Assembly: GCA_016210245.1 (NCBI GenBank)
Contig: JACQUR010000048.1
Span: 1 to 23,004 of the forward strand
From: Chloroflexota bacterium
GTDB taxonomy: Bacteria > Chloroflexota > UBA6077 > JACQUR01
Reading direction: 5' to 3'
DNA: 23,004 nucleotides
Below, in pieces: positions 7,070 through 14,428 of the stretch. The notes under the pieces were generated by a model. It saw nothing but the letters and a program-made list of their open reading frames with translations, was not told the DNA's origin and did no database searches. The position numbers and the translations under genes were made by a program. Numbering within the stretch: position 1 is the first letter of the stretch; each line of letters opens with the position of its first letter.

Positions 7070-7131
7070 GTAGATTTGAGAGTGCAGAGTGCAGATTTCC
7101 AATCTGCACTCTGCACTCTCAAATCTACAAT
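7067..7131. repeat. Perfect 31-bp inverted repeat with 3-nt loop (hyuB-aminotransferase gap)
   Basis: Bases 7067-7097 are the exact reverse complement of 7101-7131, with loop TCC. The arms contain two GTGCAGA heptamers flanked by the non-repetitive sequence ATTGTAGATTTGA, so this is a long perfect palindrome rather than only an array. It begins five bases beyond the hyuB stop codon (7138-7136) on the minus strand. It could cause partial termination or RNA processing between hyuB and the aminotransferase gene. Confidence 0.95.
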
Positions 7132-7135
7132 CTAT

Positions 7136-9166
7136 CTATTGTGGCGCGGCCCAGGCGCCCAGTCGGCGCAGCCAGAAGCGGTCGCCGGGTTGGGCGCGCA
7201 GGATGTGCAGCCCGAACGGGCCCAGGTAGGCGCGGTCGCCCTCTTCGTCCAGAATGTGCGCCCAGCCGCGGAGGGGCGCACCCTGGGGGTTGACCAACTC
7301 CACCACGTCACCCTCGGCCACGCCGGCCTGCTCGGCCACCGCTCGAGCCAGCGGCATGGTCCGCCGCACGCCCGGGGGCTCGGAGTTGGGCCAGATGGTC
7401 AGGGTGGCGAAGACGCGCTGCGTGCGCAGCGCGGCCCGCAGGGCCTCCGTCGCGGCCTCGTCCACGCCCTCGGCCACCAGCGCCACGCCATAGCGCGTCC
7501 GTGCCGCCTCGGCGCTCAAGTAGCCCTCCACGACGTCCCGCCACACCTGCTCTGGCGGACGGTCGAGCGGGTCGCCGTAGCCCCCGGCCCCGGCCGAGCG
7601 CATGACAACCACGTCGTCGCGGCGCAGCGGGAAGCCGGAAACCTTGCCCGGGATGGGCGAGGGCTCGATCTCCCGCCCGTCGCGCCGGACCGTGAAGCGG
7701 TTGCCGGCGCCCGCCTCGCCGCCGCACACGCCGTGGGGCAGCAGGATGGTGCGGTCCGACAGCACGGACAGCACCGCCTGGCCTGCGAGCACGCGCTCCT
7801 CGCGCTGCATGCCGATGCCGCCCCGCCAGCGCCCGGCCCCGCCCGAGTCGCGGCGGACCTCGCACCGCTCGACCAGCAGCGGATACTCGTTCTCCACCGC
7901 CTCCACCGGCTGGATCGAGGCGAAGTCGCCCTCCTGGTAGTTCCGCACCGTGTTGCTGCCATCAGCGCCGTTGAACGCCCCGGTGCCGGCCGCCGGCCAT
8001 TCGTAGAAGATGAACGGCTCGCCCCCGGCATAGCGGCCGGCGACGAAGATGTGGTTCACGGTGCCCTTGTGGTCGGCGATCGCGGCCTCGGGCGCCACGG
8101 AGGCCAGCGCGCCCAGCAGAGCGCTCTCGGCCGCGTAGCGCGCCTCGGCCATGCCGCCGCAGGCGGCTGGCAGGAGCGCGTTGAGGAACGTTCCCTCCGG
8201 CACGCGCACGTGCATCGGCCGCCAGGCGCCCTGGTTGACCGCGGTCGCGGGGTCGAGGTGCGACTTGGCGATAGCGAAAACGGCCGCCGGGACCATGGCG
8301 GGACCGGTGTTCGTCGGCCCCGGGCTCTGGGGCGAGGAGCCGCTGAAGTCGGCCGTCAACTCATCGTCCTGGATCGCCAGCTTCAGCCGTGCCAGGAGCG
8401 GCTCCAGGGCCTGGCCCGTGCTCTCGGTGTACGCCTCGTAGGCATAGGTGCCATCGGGCAGGGCGGCCAGGGCCTGCCGCACGCGAGCCTCGGCTCGAGC
8501 GATGATCCGCGCCAGGCAGGTGCGCACCGTAGCCGCCCCGTACTTGCCGGCCATCGTCTCGAGCTTGCGCGCCCCGTTCCAGCAGCTCACCAGCGTGGCG
8601 GTGAAGTCGCCCTTGCGCTGCCGCTCGCCCCGCACGTTGGCGAAGATCAGGTCCAGCGCCGCCTGGACGGGCTGCGCCCGCTCGTACACGCGGATAGGTG
8701 GGATGCGCACCCCCTCCTGGTAGATCTCGGTCGCCTGGCCGGACAGGCTGCCGGGCGTCATGCCGCCGATGTCCGCCCAGTGCGCCCGGACGACGGCGAA
8801 GGCGACCAGGCCATCTTCGAGGAACACGGGGTAGATGGTCGCCACGTCGTTCAGGTGTGTGCCGCCCGTGTAGGGGTCGTTGTGCAGGAAGACGTCGCCG
8901 GGGTGGAGGTCGTCGTCGAAGCGGTCGAGGACGGCGCGCACCGACCAGGGCACGGGCAGGATGTGCATCGGATTGTCGGCCGGCGCCTTGGCTGCCAGTT
9001 GGCCCTGCGCGTCCACGACACAGCAGGAGAAGTCGTGGCCTTCGTAGATGATCGAGGAGTACGCGGTCCGAATCATGTTGGCCCGCATCTCGCGCACGGT
9101 GGCGATGAGCCCCTCCTGCACCATCTCGAGGGTGATGGGATCTACCTCGGTTGTCGAGGGCGGCAT
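7136..9166 (-). CDS. hyuB: Hydantoinase/oxoprolinase family protein, subunit B
   Basis: This 676-aa protein is the B subunit of ATP-dependent hydantoinase/N-methylhydantoinase or 5-oxoprolinase-like enzymes (Hydantoinase_B family), which open cyclic amides with the HyuA subunit. Family features are DPITLEMVQEGL near the start, HNDPYTGGTHLNDV (about residues 95-108), the DFSGSSPQSPGPTN segment, and RDSGGAGRWRGGIGMQRE with AGAGGYGDPLDR near the end of the usual domain. Typical HyuB ends near the YGV...VDEAATEALR region. Here roughly 100 more residues follow, including PLARAVAEQAGVAEGDVVEL and PGDRFWLRRL, an apparent extra beta-rich domain. The ATG at 9166 is chosen because AGGAG lies six bases before it; a GTG directly upstream is too close. 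It follows hyuA with a heptamer repeat in the gap. The true substrate (hydantoin, oxoproline, caprolactam or acetone-carboxylase-like) is unresolved. Confidence 0.92.
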   Translation of the reverse strand: MPPSTTEVDPITLEMVQEGLIATVREMRANMIRTAYSSIIYEGHDFSCCVVDAQGQLAAKAPADNPMHILPVPWSVRAVLDRFDDDLHPGDVFLHNDPYTGGTHLNDVATIYPVFLEDGLVAFAVVRAHWADIGGMTPGSLSGQATEIYQEGVRIPPIRVYERAQPVQAALDLIFANVRGERQRKGDFTATLVSCWNGARKLETMAGKYGAATVRTCLARIIARAEARVRQALAALPDGTYAYEAYTESTGQALEPLLARLKLAIQDDELTADFSGSSPQSPGPTNTGPAMVPAAVFAIAKSHLDPATAVNQGAWRPMHVRVPEGTFLNALLPAACGGMAEARYAAESALLGALASVAPEAAIADHKGTVNHIFVAGRYAGGEPFIFYEWPAAGTGAFNGADGSNTVRNYQEGDFASIQPVEAVENEYPLLVERCEVRRDSGGAGRWRGGIGMQREERVLAGQAVLSVLSDRTILLPHGVCGGEAGAGNRFTVRRDGREIEPSPIPGKVSGFPLRRDDVVVMRSAGAGGYGDPLDRPPEQVWRDVVEGYLSAEAARTRYGVALVAEGVDEAATEALRAALRTQRVFATLTIWPNSEPPGVRRTMPLARAVAEQAGVAEGDVVELVNPQGAPLRGWAHILDEEGDRAYLGPFGLHILRAQPGDRFWLRRLGAWAAPQ

Positions 9167-9180
9167 CACGAACTCCTGTG

Positions 9181-9256
9181 AGTCGACAGTCGACAGTCGA
9201 AGGATCTAACTGTCGACTGTCGACTGTCGACTGTCAACTGTCAACTGTCAACTGTA
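9181..9256. repeat. Heptamer inverted repeat between hyuA and hyuB
   Basis: The left arm 9181-9197 (TCGACAG units) is the exact reverse complement of 9209-9225, with an 11-nt loop. The right side continues as CTGTCGA and CTGTCAA heptamers to about 9256, so the right array is longer. The final CTGTCAA units encode the last residues and the TGA of HyuA on the minus strand. Confidence 0.93.
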
Positions 9257-11286
9257 AGCGCCAGGTTGCCAAACTCGTCCACCTCACCGCGCCACCCGGG
9301 CGCCACCACCGTCGTTGCCCCTGTCTCCTCGACGATGGCCGGCCCCTCCAGGCGCGCGCCGCCGGGCAACAGGTCGCGCTCGTACGTGGGCGTGTCCCAG
9401 AAGCGGCCGCCGAAGTAGACGGGCCGCAGGCCCAGGCAGGCGCCGTCGAGCCGGGCGACCCTGGCGCGGCCGTCGGCGGCCAGCGGCTGGAACGGAGGCT
9501 TGGGGACACGCCCGAACGCCGCCAGCCGCAGGTTGACCACCTGGACCTCCTCCTCCGGGCTGGAACGCCCGTAGGTGGCCAGGTAGCGGGCGTGGAATGC
9601 CTGGCGGATGGCCTCAGGGTCGCAGCCCACTTCGGGCAACGCGACGTTGAGCTCGAACCCCTGGCCCAGGTAGCGCAGGTCGAGCGAGCGCGCCAGGTAG
9701 ACGTCCTCCTGCGCTACGCCGCCGGCCAGCAGTTGGCGGCGGCCAGGCGCCTCGAGTTCGGCGAACCGCGCCGCCAGGTCGTCCGGACGCAGGGCGTTCA
9801 GCGTCTCCAGGTAGGCGCGCACGTAGTCGTAGCGCAGGTCCGAGGTGAGCAGGCCCAGGGCCGAGAGATTGCCGGGATAGCGCGGGATGAGGATCCGGGC
9901 GGTGCCCAGTTCCTGGGCTACCTGGGTGGCATGCATCGGCCCCGCCCCTCCGAAGGCGACCAGGACGAAGTCGCGCGGGTCGTAGCCGCGCTCGACCGAG
10001 ATCTCGCGGATGGAGCTGGTCATGCGCGCCACGGTCAGGCGGACGATGCCGTCGGCCAGGTAGTGGGGGTCCAGGCCACCCAGGCGCTGCGCCAGCGCCC
10101 GGAGCGACTCCGTGGCCAGCGCCGGGCGAAGGCGGAGCACGCCGCCGAGCAGCCGGTCGGGGGCGATGCGCCCGAGGACGAGGTTGGCGTCGGTCACGGT
10201 CGGCTCGGTCCCGCCCAGCCCGTAACAGACGGGCCCGGGGTCGGCTCCGGCGCTGCGCGGCCCGACCTGCAGCTCCGCGCCATCGAGCCAGGCGATGCTA
10301 CCCCCGCCAGCGCCAACGGTGTTGATCTCCACCTGCGGCACCTTGAGCGGGAAGCCCGCCACGAGGTTCAGCGTCGTGACCGCGGGCGCCAGGTCGTGGA
10401 CCAGGCACACGTCGGTGGAGGTGCCGCCCATGTCGTAGGTGATGAGATGGCGGGCGCCGGCCGCGCGGGCCACGGCGATGGCCCCGTTGACGCCGCCCAC
10501 CGGGCCGGAGAGCACGGTCGAAACCGCCAGCCGCCCCGCCTGCTCGGAGGTCATGATGCCGCCGTTGGAGGCCATGGTAAACACCGGCGCGGTGTAGCCG
10601 CGGTCGGCCAGCTCGCCGTCGAGGGTAGCCAGGTAGCGTTGCACCACCGGCGAGACGAAGGCGTTCAACACCGTGGTGCTGAAGCGCTCGTACTCGCGGT
10701 ACTCCGGGACCACCTCCGACGACAGTGAGACGAAGGCTTCGGGCAGAGCGGCGCACAGTGCGCCCCCGGCCCGCTGCTCGTGGGCCGGGTTGCGGTACGA
10801 GTGGAGGAAGCACACGGCGACGGCCTCGACCCCGGCCTCGCGGAGCTGGGCGGCAACGGTCGCCAGGTTGTCCTCGTCGAGGGGCTCCAGCACGCTGCCG
10901 TCGTGGAGCAGGCGCTCGCGCACCTCGAAACGCAGCGGGCGCGGGACGAGCGGCGCCGGCCGGACGAAGCGCGGGTTGAACATGCTGCCCTCGACCATGC
11001 GCTGGGTGCGCCCGATCTCCAGCACGTCGCGGAAGCCCTCCGTGGTCACCAGGCCCACCCGCGCGCCCTTCCGCTCGAGGATGGTGTTGGTGGCGACGGT
11101 CGTGCCGTGGATGAGGTGGCGGACCGCGGCCGGGTCCAGCCCCAGAGCCACCAGCCCGGCCAGGATAGCCCGCGCCGGATTGCGCGGTGTGGAGGCGACC
11201 TTGGTGGCCGTGATCCGGCCTGCAGCCTCGTCAAAGCGGATCAGATCGGTGAACGTGCCCCCCACGTCCACGCCGATGACGTCCAC
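9241..11286 (-). CDS. hyuA: Hydantoinase/oxoprolinase family protein, subunit A
   Basis: This 681-aa protein is the ATP-binding A subunit of the hydantoinase/5-oxoprolinase family, usual length for HyuA. It couples ATP hydrolysis to opening of a cyclic amide together with HyuB. Visible motifs are GVDVGGTFTDLI (residues 5-16, first phosphate loop of the ASKHA fold), HGTTVATNTILERKG (60-74), SLSSEVVPEYREYER (187-201), NAFVSPVV (208-215), ASNGGI (239-244) and DMGGTSTDV (285-293, second phosphate loop). The GTG at 11286 has GGAGG five to six bases upstream. The C-terminus reads NLALTVDS, with the last four residues and TGA formed by heptamer repeat units, so the native tail may have been replaced by the repeat. 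A strong promoter lies about 170 bases upstream. It is the first enzyme gene of the run hyuA-hyuB-aminotransferase-amidohydrolase. Confidence 0.93.
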   Translation of the reverse strand: MDVIGVDVGGTFTDLIRFDEAAGRITATKVASTPRNPARAILAGLVALGLDPAAVRHLIHGTTVATNTILERKGARVGLVTTEGFRDVLEIGRTQRMVEGSMFNPRFVRPAPLVPRPLRFEVRERLLHDGSVLEPLDEDNLATVAAQLREAGVEAVAVCFLHSYRNPAHEQRAGGALCAALPEAFVSLSSEVVPEYREYERFSTTVLNAFVSPVVQRYLATLDGELADRGYTAPVFTMASNGGIMTSEQAGRLAVSTVLSGPVGGVNGAIAVARAAGARHLITYDMGGTSTDVCLVHDLAPAVTTLNLVAGFPLKVPQVEINTVGAGGGSIAWLDGAELQVGPRSAGADPGPVCYGLGGTEPTVTDANLVLGRIAPDRLLGGVLRLRPALATESLRALAQRLGGLDPHYLADGIVRLTVARMTSSIREISVERGYDPRDFVLVAFGGAGPMHATQVAQELGTARILIPRYPGNLSALGLLTSDLRYDYVRAYLETLNALRPDDLAARFAELEAPGRRQLLAGGVAQEDVYLARSLDLRYLGQGFELNVALPEVGCDPEAIRQAFHARYLATYGRSSPEEEVQVVNLRLAAFGRVPKPPFQPLAADGRARVARLDGACLGLRPVYFGGRFWDTPTYERDLLPGGARLEGPAIVEETGATTVVAPGWRGEVDEFGNLALTVDS

Positions 11287-11304
11287 ACCTGCCTCCGTTC
11301 GGGT

Positions 11305-11422
11305 GTTTCCCCTCTCCCCCCTGCCCCCTCCCCCACTCGGCGGGGAGGGGAAGTATCGTCAGCTCCACCCTGGCCCCCCTTTCCCCCGGGTGGGGGAAGG
11401 GTGTCGGGGGAGAGAGGGGGAC
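11305..11422. repeat. C-rich/G-rich nested inverted repeat in the hyuA leader
   Basis: CCCCTCTCCCCC (11309-11320) can pair with GGGGGAGAGAGGGG (11406-11419). Inside this are two further hairpins: CCCCTCCCC with GGGGAGGGG around 11325-11350, and CCTTTCCCCC with GGGGGAAGG around 11378-11400. The whole unit lies between the predicted promoter (11457-11485) and the GTG of hyuA, so it would be a structured 5' leader. The sequence type looks like a dispersed GC-rich repeat, not a gene; no ORF here is credible. Confidence 0.75.
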
Positions 11423-11456
11423 AGGCCGTGCATGAATCCACGCCGCGTTAGCTCCC

Positions 11457-11485
11457 AAGGTATCCGCAGCGAAGCAGCCTGTCAA
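11457..11485 (-). promoter_or_regulatory. Promoter of hyuA
   Basis: On the minus strand TTGACA (11485-11480) and TACCTT (11462-11457) are separated by exactly 17 bases. The spacer matches that of the LivK-type promoter at 13 of 17 positions, with the common pattern GCTGCT, then CTGCGG. The first downstream gene is hyuA, whose GTG is at 11286, giving a leader of about 160 bases. Confidence 0.65.
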
Positions 11486-11581
11486 GCGGATGGTGGGCAG
11501 GGGGGAAAGGGGAGAGGGGCTACGCTGATCGCTCTGCCCGGCCGGGCGGGCGCCTGGCCGAGCAGAGCAGCGCAGGGAGGG

Positions 11582-12787
11582 CTACTCGAGAATCTCCTTC
11601 AGCTTGGCGAGCACGGCGGGTGGCGTGCCGAGGACCTCCTGGACGATCCGCGTCACTTCCTCCCCGGTGTGGGGGCTCACCGCCTGCTGCGCCTTCTGAG
11701 CCGCGTCGATGTACTCCGGGTCCTTGTAGGCCTTGTCGAACGCCCGGCGAAGCGCCTGAACGCGGTCCCTGGGCACCTCGGGCGGGACCACCATCGGTTG
11801 GTTGAAGAAACCCGGCGCCTCCACGGCCCGCAGCATGGCCCTCGCCTCGTCGGTCCTGGCCAGCGTCTCAGCCGCCGGCACCCCTTGAGCGAAGCGGTGC
11901 TCGATGGGCTTCGACCCGCCGACGAGGATGACCTTGGCCACGGCGGTCGGGCCCTCGAACATGCCCCGCTCGATGCCGGTGATCGTCTCGAAGGTGGTGC
12001 AGAAGCCCTCGACCTCCTTGTTCTTGACCGCCAGGCGCTGCGCGGCGCCGCCCTCGTAGCCGGTCACGATCTTGAACTTCGTACCCAGAGCGGCATTGAA
12101 CACGGCTGGCGGGTTGTAGGAGACGCCGCCCTTGCCGAAGCTGGACACCGTCACCTCCCGGCCGCTCTGGATGAGCTCCTGGACAGTGTTGATGCCCGCG
12201 TCGAGCCGTACCGCGCACATGCTGGCCGTCTCGTAGGAGCTGGCCAGCCATTGCAGCTTGCCGGCATCGAACTGGACCCCCGGCGCGCCGATCGCCTGCT
12301 GCAGGACGAGCTGCGCATCGAAGGCAGCCCACGCGGTTCCGTCTTTGGGTTCCGAGTTGTAGACGGTGTTGACCGCCAGCATGCTGCCCCCGCCGGGCTT
12401 GTTCTCAATGGCGAGGGTGGGGTTGCCCGGGATGTACTTGGCGAGCACCTTCTGGAGCATCCGGGCGTTGGTGTCCGTGGCGCCGCCAGGCGCGTAGCCC
12501 ACGATGATGCGGACGGTCTTGCTCTTGAAGAAATCGGCGACCGCCTTCTCGTCGAACTCGGCCGGTTTGGCCGCCGGCAGCTCGGTTGGCTTGGCGGCCG
12601 GGGCGGTGGTTGCCGCCGGCTTGGCCGGGGCGGTGGTTGCCGCCGGCTTGGCCGGGGCGGTGGTCGGCGCAGGTGCCGTGGTCGCCGCTGGCTTTGGGGG
12701 CGCCGCGGTAGGACTGGGTGGAGCTGCCGGGGCGCACGCGGCCAAGGCGAGTGATGCCAGGACGCTGATGGGCAGAATGCCTCGCAT
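11582..12787 (-). CDS. Bug/TctC-family solute-binding lipoprotein (second copy)
   Basis: This 401-aa binding lipoprotein is paralogous to the plus-strand gene at 2056-3252. Shared segments include YIPGNPT, the VYNSEPKDGT block, QQAIG..GVQFDAGK and a C-terminal RIVQEVL....AVLAKL...I pattern. The signal peptide ends in the lipobox LALAAC with Cys18, followed by tandem TAPAKPAAT linker repeats to about residue 79. The domain starts FFKSKTVRIIVGYAPGGATD, typical for the tricarboxylate-transporter receptor family. The ATG at 12787 has GGAGAGGAGA just upstream. It lies upstream of hyuA in the same direction, but the hyuA promoter sits in the gap, so the two can be expressed separately. No TctA/TctB genes are present. 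The ligand is unknown but is plausibly the substrate of the hyu pathway. Confidence 0.92.
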   Translation of the reverse strand: MRGILPISVLASLALAACAPAAPPSPTAAPPKPAATTAPAPTTAPAKPAATTAPAKPAATTAPAAKPTELPAAKPAEFDEKAVADFFKSKTVRIIVGYAPGGATDTNARMLQKVLAKYIPGNPTLAIENKPGGGSMLAVNTVYNSEPKDGTAWAAFDAQLVLQQAIGAPGVQFDAGKLQWLASSYETASMCAVRLDAGINTVQELIQSGREVTVSSFGKGGVSYNPPAVFNAALGTKFKIVTGYEGGAAQRLAVKNKEVEGFCTTFETITGIERGMFEGPTAVAKVILVGGSKPIEHRFAQGVPAAETLARTDEARAMLRAVEAPGFFNQPMVVPPEVPRDRVQALRRAFDKAYKDPEYIDAAQKAQQAVSPHTGEEVTRIVQEVLGTPPAVLAKLKEILE

Positions 12788-13179
12788 ACGTCTCCTCTCC
12801 TTTCCTGGGCTCCCTGTGTGACTCCAGGCTCCAAATCATCATATGAGGTGGCTGTTGAGCCGAGCGGCTCTCTCCGATAGGCTGCCCTCCTTCGGCCTCC
12901 GCGGCCAGTGCGCCAGACGGCCCGCGCGCCTCCCAGCGCGGCGCCCTCGTCTGCGCGTTCGCGCATCCGGAACGACGTTTCCAAATGGACACGTCATTGT
13001 AGCGCGTGCGCAGGAAGCCTGCTGCGAGCCGAGGATGGTGCGTGGTGCAGCGCCGCCGACCGGCGGGGCGAGCGGACCGTGGGGTACATCGAGCCGGGCG
13101 GCTGAGCGACCGGAGCGTGGGAGAGCTGTCAAGCACCTCTTCGGGCGTGCTAGAATTGGGGGGTAGGAGAGGTTCAGGC
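12788..13179. other. Divergent intergenic region with possible operator
   Basis: No gene is supported in this 392-bp gap between the minus-strand lipoprotein gene and the plus-strand Uma2 gene. It holds an inverted repeat ACGTTTCC-AAAT-GGACACGT at 12975-12994 (7 of 8 arm bases pair). Next to it on the minus strand is TACAAT (13001-12996), a fair -10 box without a convincing -35 box. These could control the lipoprotein gene, with a leader of roughly 200 bases, but this is weak. The plus-strand promoter of the Uma2 gene is listed separately. Confidence 0.4.
13126..13156 (+). promoter_or_regulatory. Promoter of the Uma2-family gene
   Basis: TAGAAT (13151-13156) is preceded by TGC, giving an extended -10 element. 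CTGTCA (13126-13131) is a four-of-six -35 match at a slightly long spacing of 19. The start codon is 23 bases downstream of the -10 box, giving a short leader with AGGAGAGG as the ribosome site. Confidence 0.5.
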
Positions 13180-13749
13180 GTGGCAGTCCGAAGGACACTG
13201 CTCACCGCGGACGAGCTGGCGCGGCTGCCCGACGACCGCAAGCGGTACGAGCTCGTGCGCGGGGAGCTGAGGACGATGCCGCCAGCGGGCGCGGAGCACG
13301 GGATGATTGCCGCGCGACTGTGTGCCAGACTTCTTGCTCACGTGGAGCCCCGGCGGCTGGGAGACGTTTTCGCTGCCGAAACCGGTTTCCTGATCGAACG
13401 CGACCCCGACACCGTGCGCGCGCCCGACGCGGCCTTCGTCGCCGCCGGGCGCTTCCCGGAGGGGCACCTGCCGGCCGGTTTTGCTCCGCTGGCTCCTGAC
13501 CTCATAGCCGAGGTGGTTTCGCCCTTCGATGCTGCTGCTCAGGTGGAGGAGAAAGTGCATGAGTGGCTGAGGGCTGGAGTGCGGCTGGTGTGGGTGATCC
13601 ACCCGGCCACACGATCCGTGACTGTCTACCGTTCCCTGGCCGAGGTGCGGGTGCTCACCGAGGTCGACCCCCTGGACGGCACGCCGGTGCTGCCGGGCTT
13701 CACCTGCCCGGTGCGCGATCTGTTTCCCCAGCGTTCTGTTGCCTCTTGA
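13180..13749 (+). CDS. Uma2 family (DUF820) PD-(D/E)XK nuclease-like protein
   Basis: This 189-aa protein is typical in length for Uma2, a family with a PD-(D/E)XK restriction-endonuclease-like fold that is abundant in Chloroflexota, cyanobacteria and Deinococcota and has no firmly known role. Family signatures are LTADELARLPDD, YELVRGELRTMPPAG (residues 23-37), VRAPDAAFV with Asp83, PDLIAEVVSPFD with Glu111, EEKVHEWLRAGVRLVWVI with Lys125, and a final PGFTCPVRDLF. The putative active-site acids and lysine are all present. The GTG at 13180 has AGGAGAGG about eight bases upstream; the frame is open further left, but that stretch does not look coding. It has its own promoter and is followed 66 bases later by a large cruciform-type repeat. 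It appears independent of the neighbouring catabolic genes. Confidence 0.93.
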   Translation: MAVRRTLLTADELARLPDDRKRYELVRGELRTMPPAGAEHGMIAARLCARLLAHVEPRRLGDVFAAETGFLIERDPDTVRAPDAAFVAAGRFPEGHLPAGFAPLAPDLIAEVVSPFDAAAQVEEKVHEWLRAGVRLVWVIHPATRSVTVYRSLAEVRVLTEVDPLDGTPVLPGFTCPVRDLFPQRSVAS

Positions 13750-13814
13750 CCCCTGCTCCGAGCTCCGGCTTACTGATCGCTGCGTGAAGCTTAACCTCGT
13801 TGCAGGCGTAGGAG

Positions 13815-13893
13815 CGTAGCGCGGGGGCTTGTCCCCCGCCCGTGAGCACTCAGCCTGCGGGGCGCCGGGCGGGGGACAAGCCCCCGCGCTACG
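13815..13893. repeat. Perfect 28-bp inverted repeat, cruciform-type, after the Uma2 gene
   Basis: Bases 13815-13842 are the exact reverse complement of 13866-13893, with a 23-nt spacer. Each arm is itself a hairpin: GCGGGGG and CCCCCGC around CTTGT in the left arm. The element can therefore fold as one long stem or as two short ones. It lies 65 bases after the Uma2 stop and has the look of a dispersed REP-like palindrome. It may serve as terminator or 3' stabiliser. Confidence 0.9.
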
Positions 13894-14013
13894 GCCTCAG
13901 GCGATGCTTAGATCTCTATGCAGCGATCAGTAGTATCGGGCTGCGCTGCAAGAGGCTCTCAACCCGGCCCCAGAAGACCGAAGCGATCCGTGCGGCAGTG
14001 CCCCAACGCGGGT

Positions 14014-14202
14014 GTCTCGCGGATATGGATGCACCAAACGCTCGTGTGGGCCGGGACCAGCATCTCCCAGGAGGCGGTTGAGTACTGTCATGCACACAAC
14101 ATCAGCGTCATTGCGCGGGCCTGCCCGATGATGTACGTTCATAGCGCTGATCTCGGGCACCGGTGCATGCAGTGGATATTCGGACTCACCAGTGGTCTGC
14201 AG
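14014..14202 (+). pseudogene. Remnant of a CoA-binding-domain protein (C-terminal part)
   Basis: The frame reads IWMHQTLVWAGTSISQEAV, then CHAHNISVIARACPMMYVH, then DLGHRCMQWIFGLTSGL. This resembles the end of CoA_binding_2 (YccU-type) proteins: a W-M-Q motif, an EEAV...C..+.I.VI segment, the CP-[LM]-M-[FY] motif and a D.GH+.M.W...LTG ending. The usual first half, with the G-x-S-x-x-P nucleotide loop, is absent upstream in all frames inspected. Downstream the frame runs on into unrelated sequence up to 14373. It is therefore read as a truncated, decayed gene. It lies in a stretch visibly less GC-rich than the flanking genes. Confidence 0.6.
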
Positions 14203-14428
14203 AGGCAGGCAGGACCGGAATCATGCCCCCGTGCGGTCTGCTCACTTCTCGATGCACTCGTTGCACCAGCCGTGCAAGAAGTGGCGCCGCTCCCCTGGCG
14301 GAAACCGCATCCGAGAACATCGGCTGGGCTGTGCTTTGTGGACACCGGCGCGAGCGGTTGGTGTAGCTACTGAATGGCCGTCGCTGGCGGCTACGTGAAC
14401 TCGTCATGGAGGGCAACTACCAACGGCA

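Noticed and set aside
7023..7109. N-terminal extension of the aminotransferase
   Set aside because: The extra codons come from the palindrome and direct repeats, and the good ribosome site precedes the ATG at 7022.
6944..9181. Long plus-strand frame (745 codons) opposite hyuB
   Set aside because: Shadow of hyuB codon bias; no ribosome site, no family motif.
9151..10728. Long plus-strand frame opposite hyuA
   Set aside because: Antisense shadow; the hyuA motifs on the other strand are unambiguous.
13006..13179. Longer Uma2 protein starting at 13006
   Set aside because: The added residues do not match the family start, and the promoter and ribosome site lie inside that stretch.
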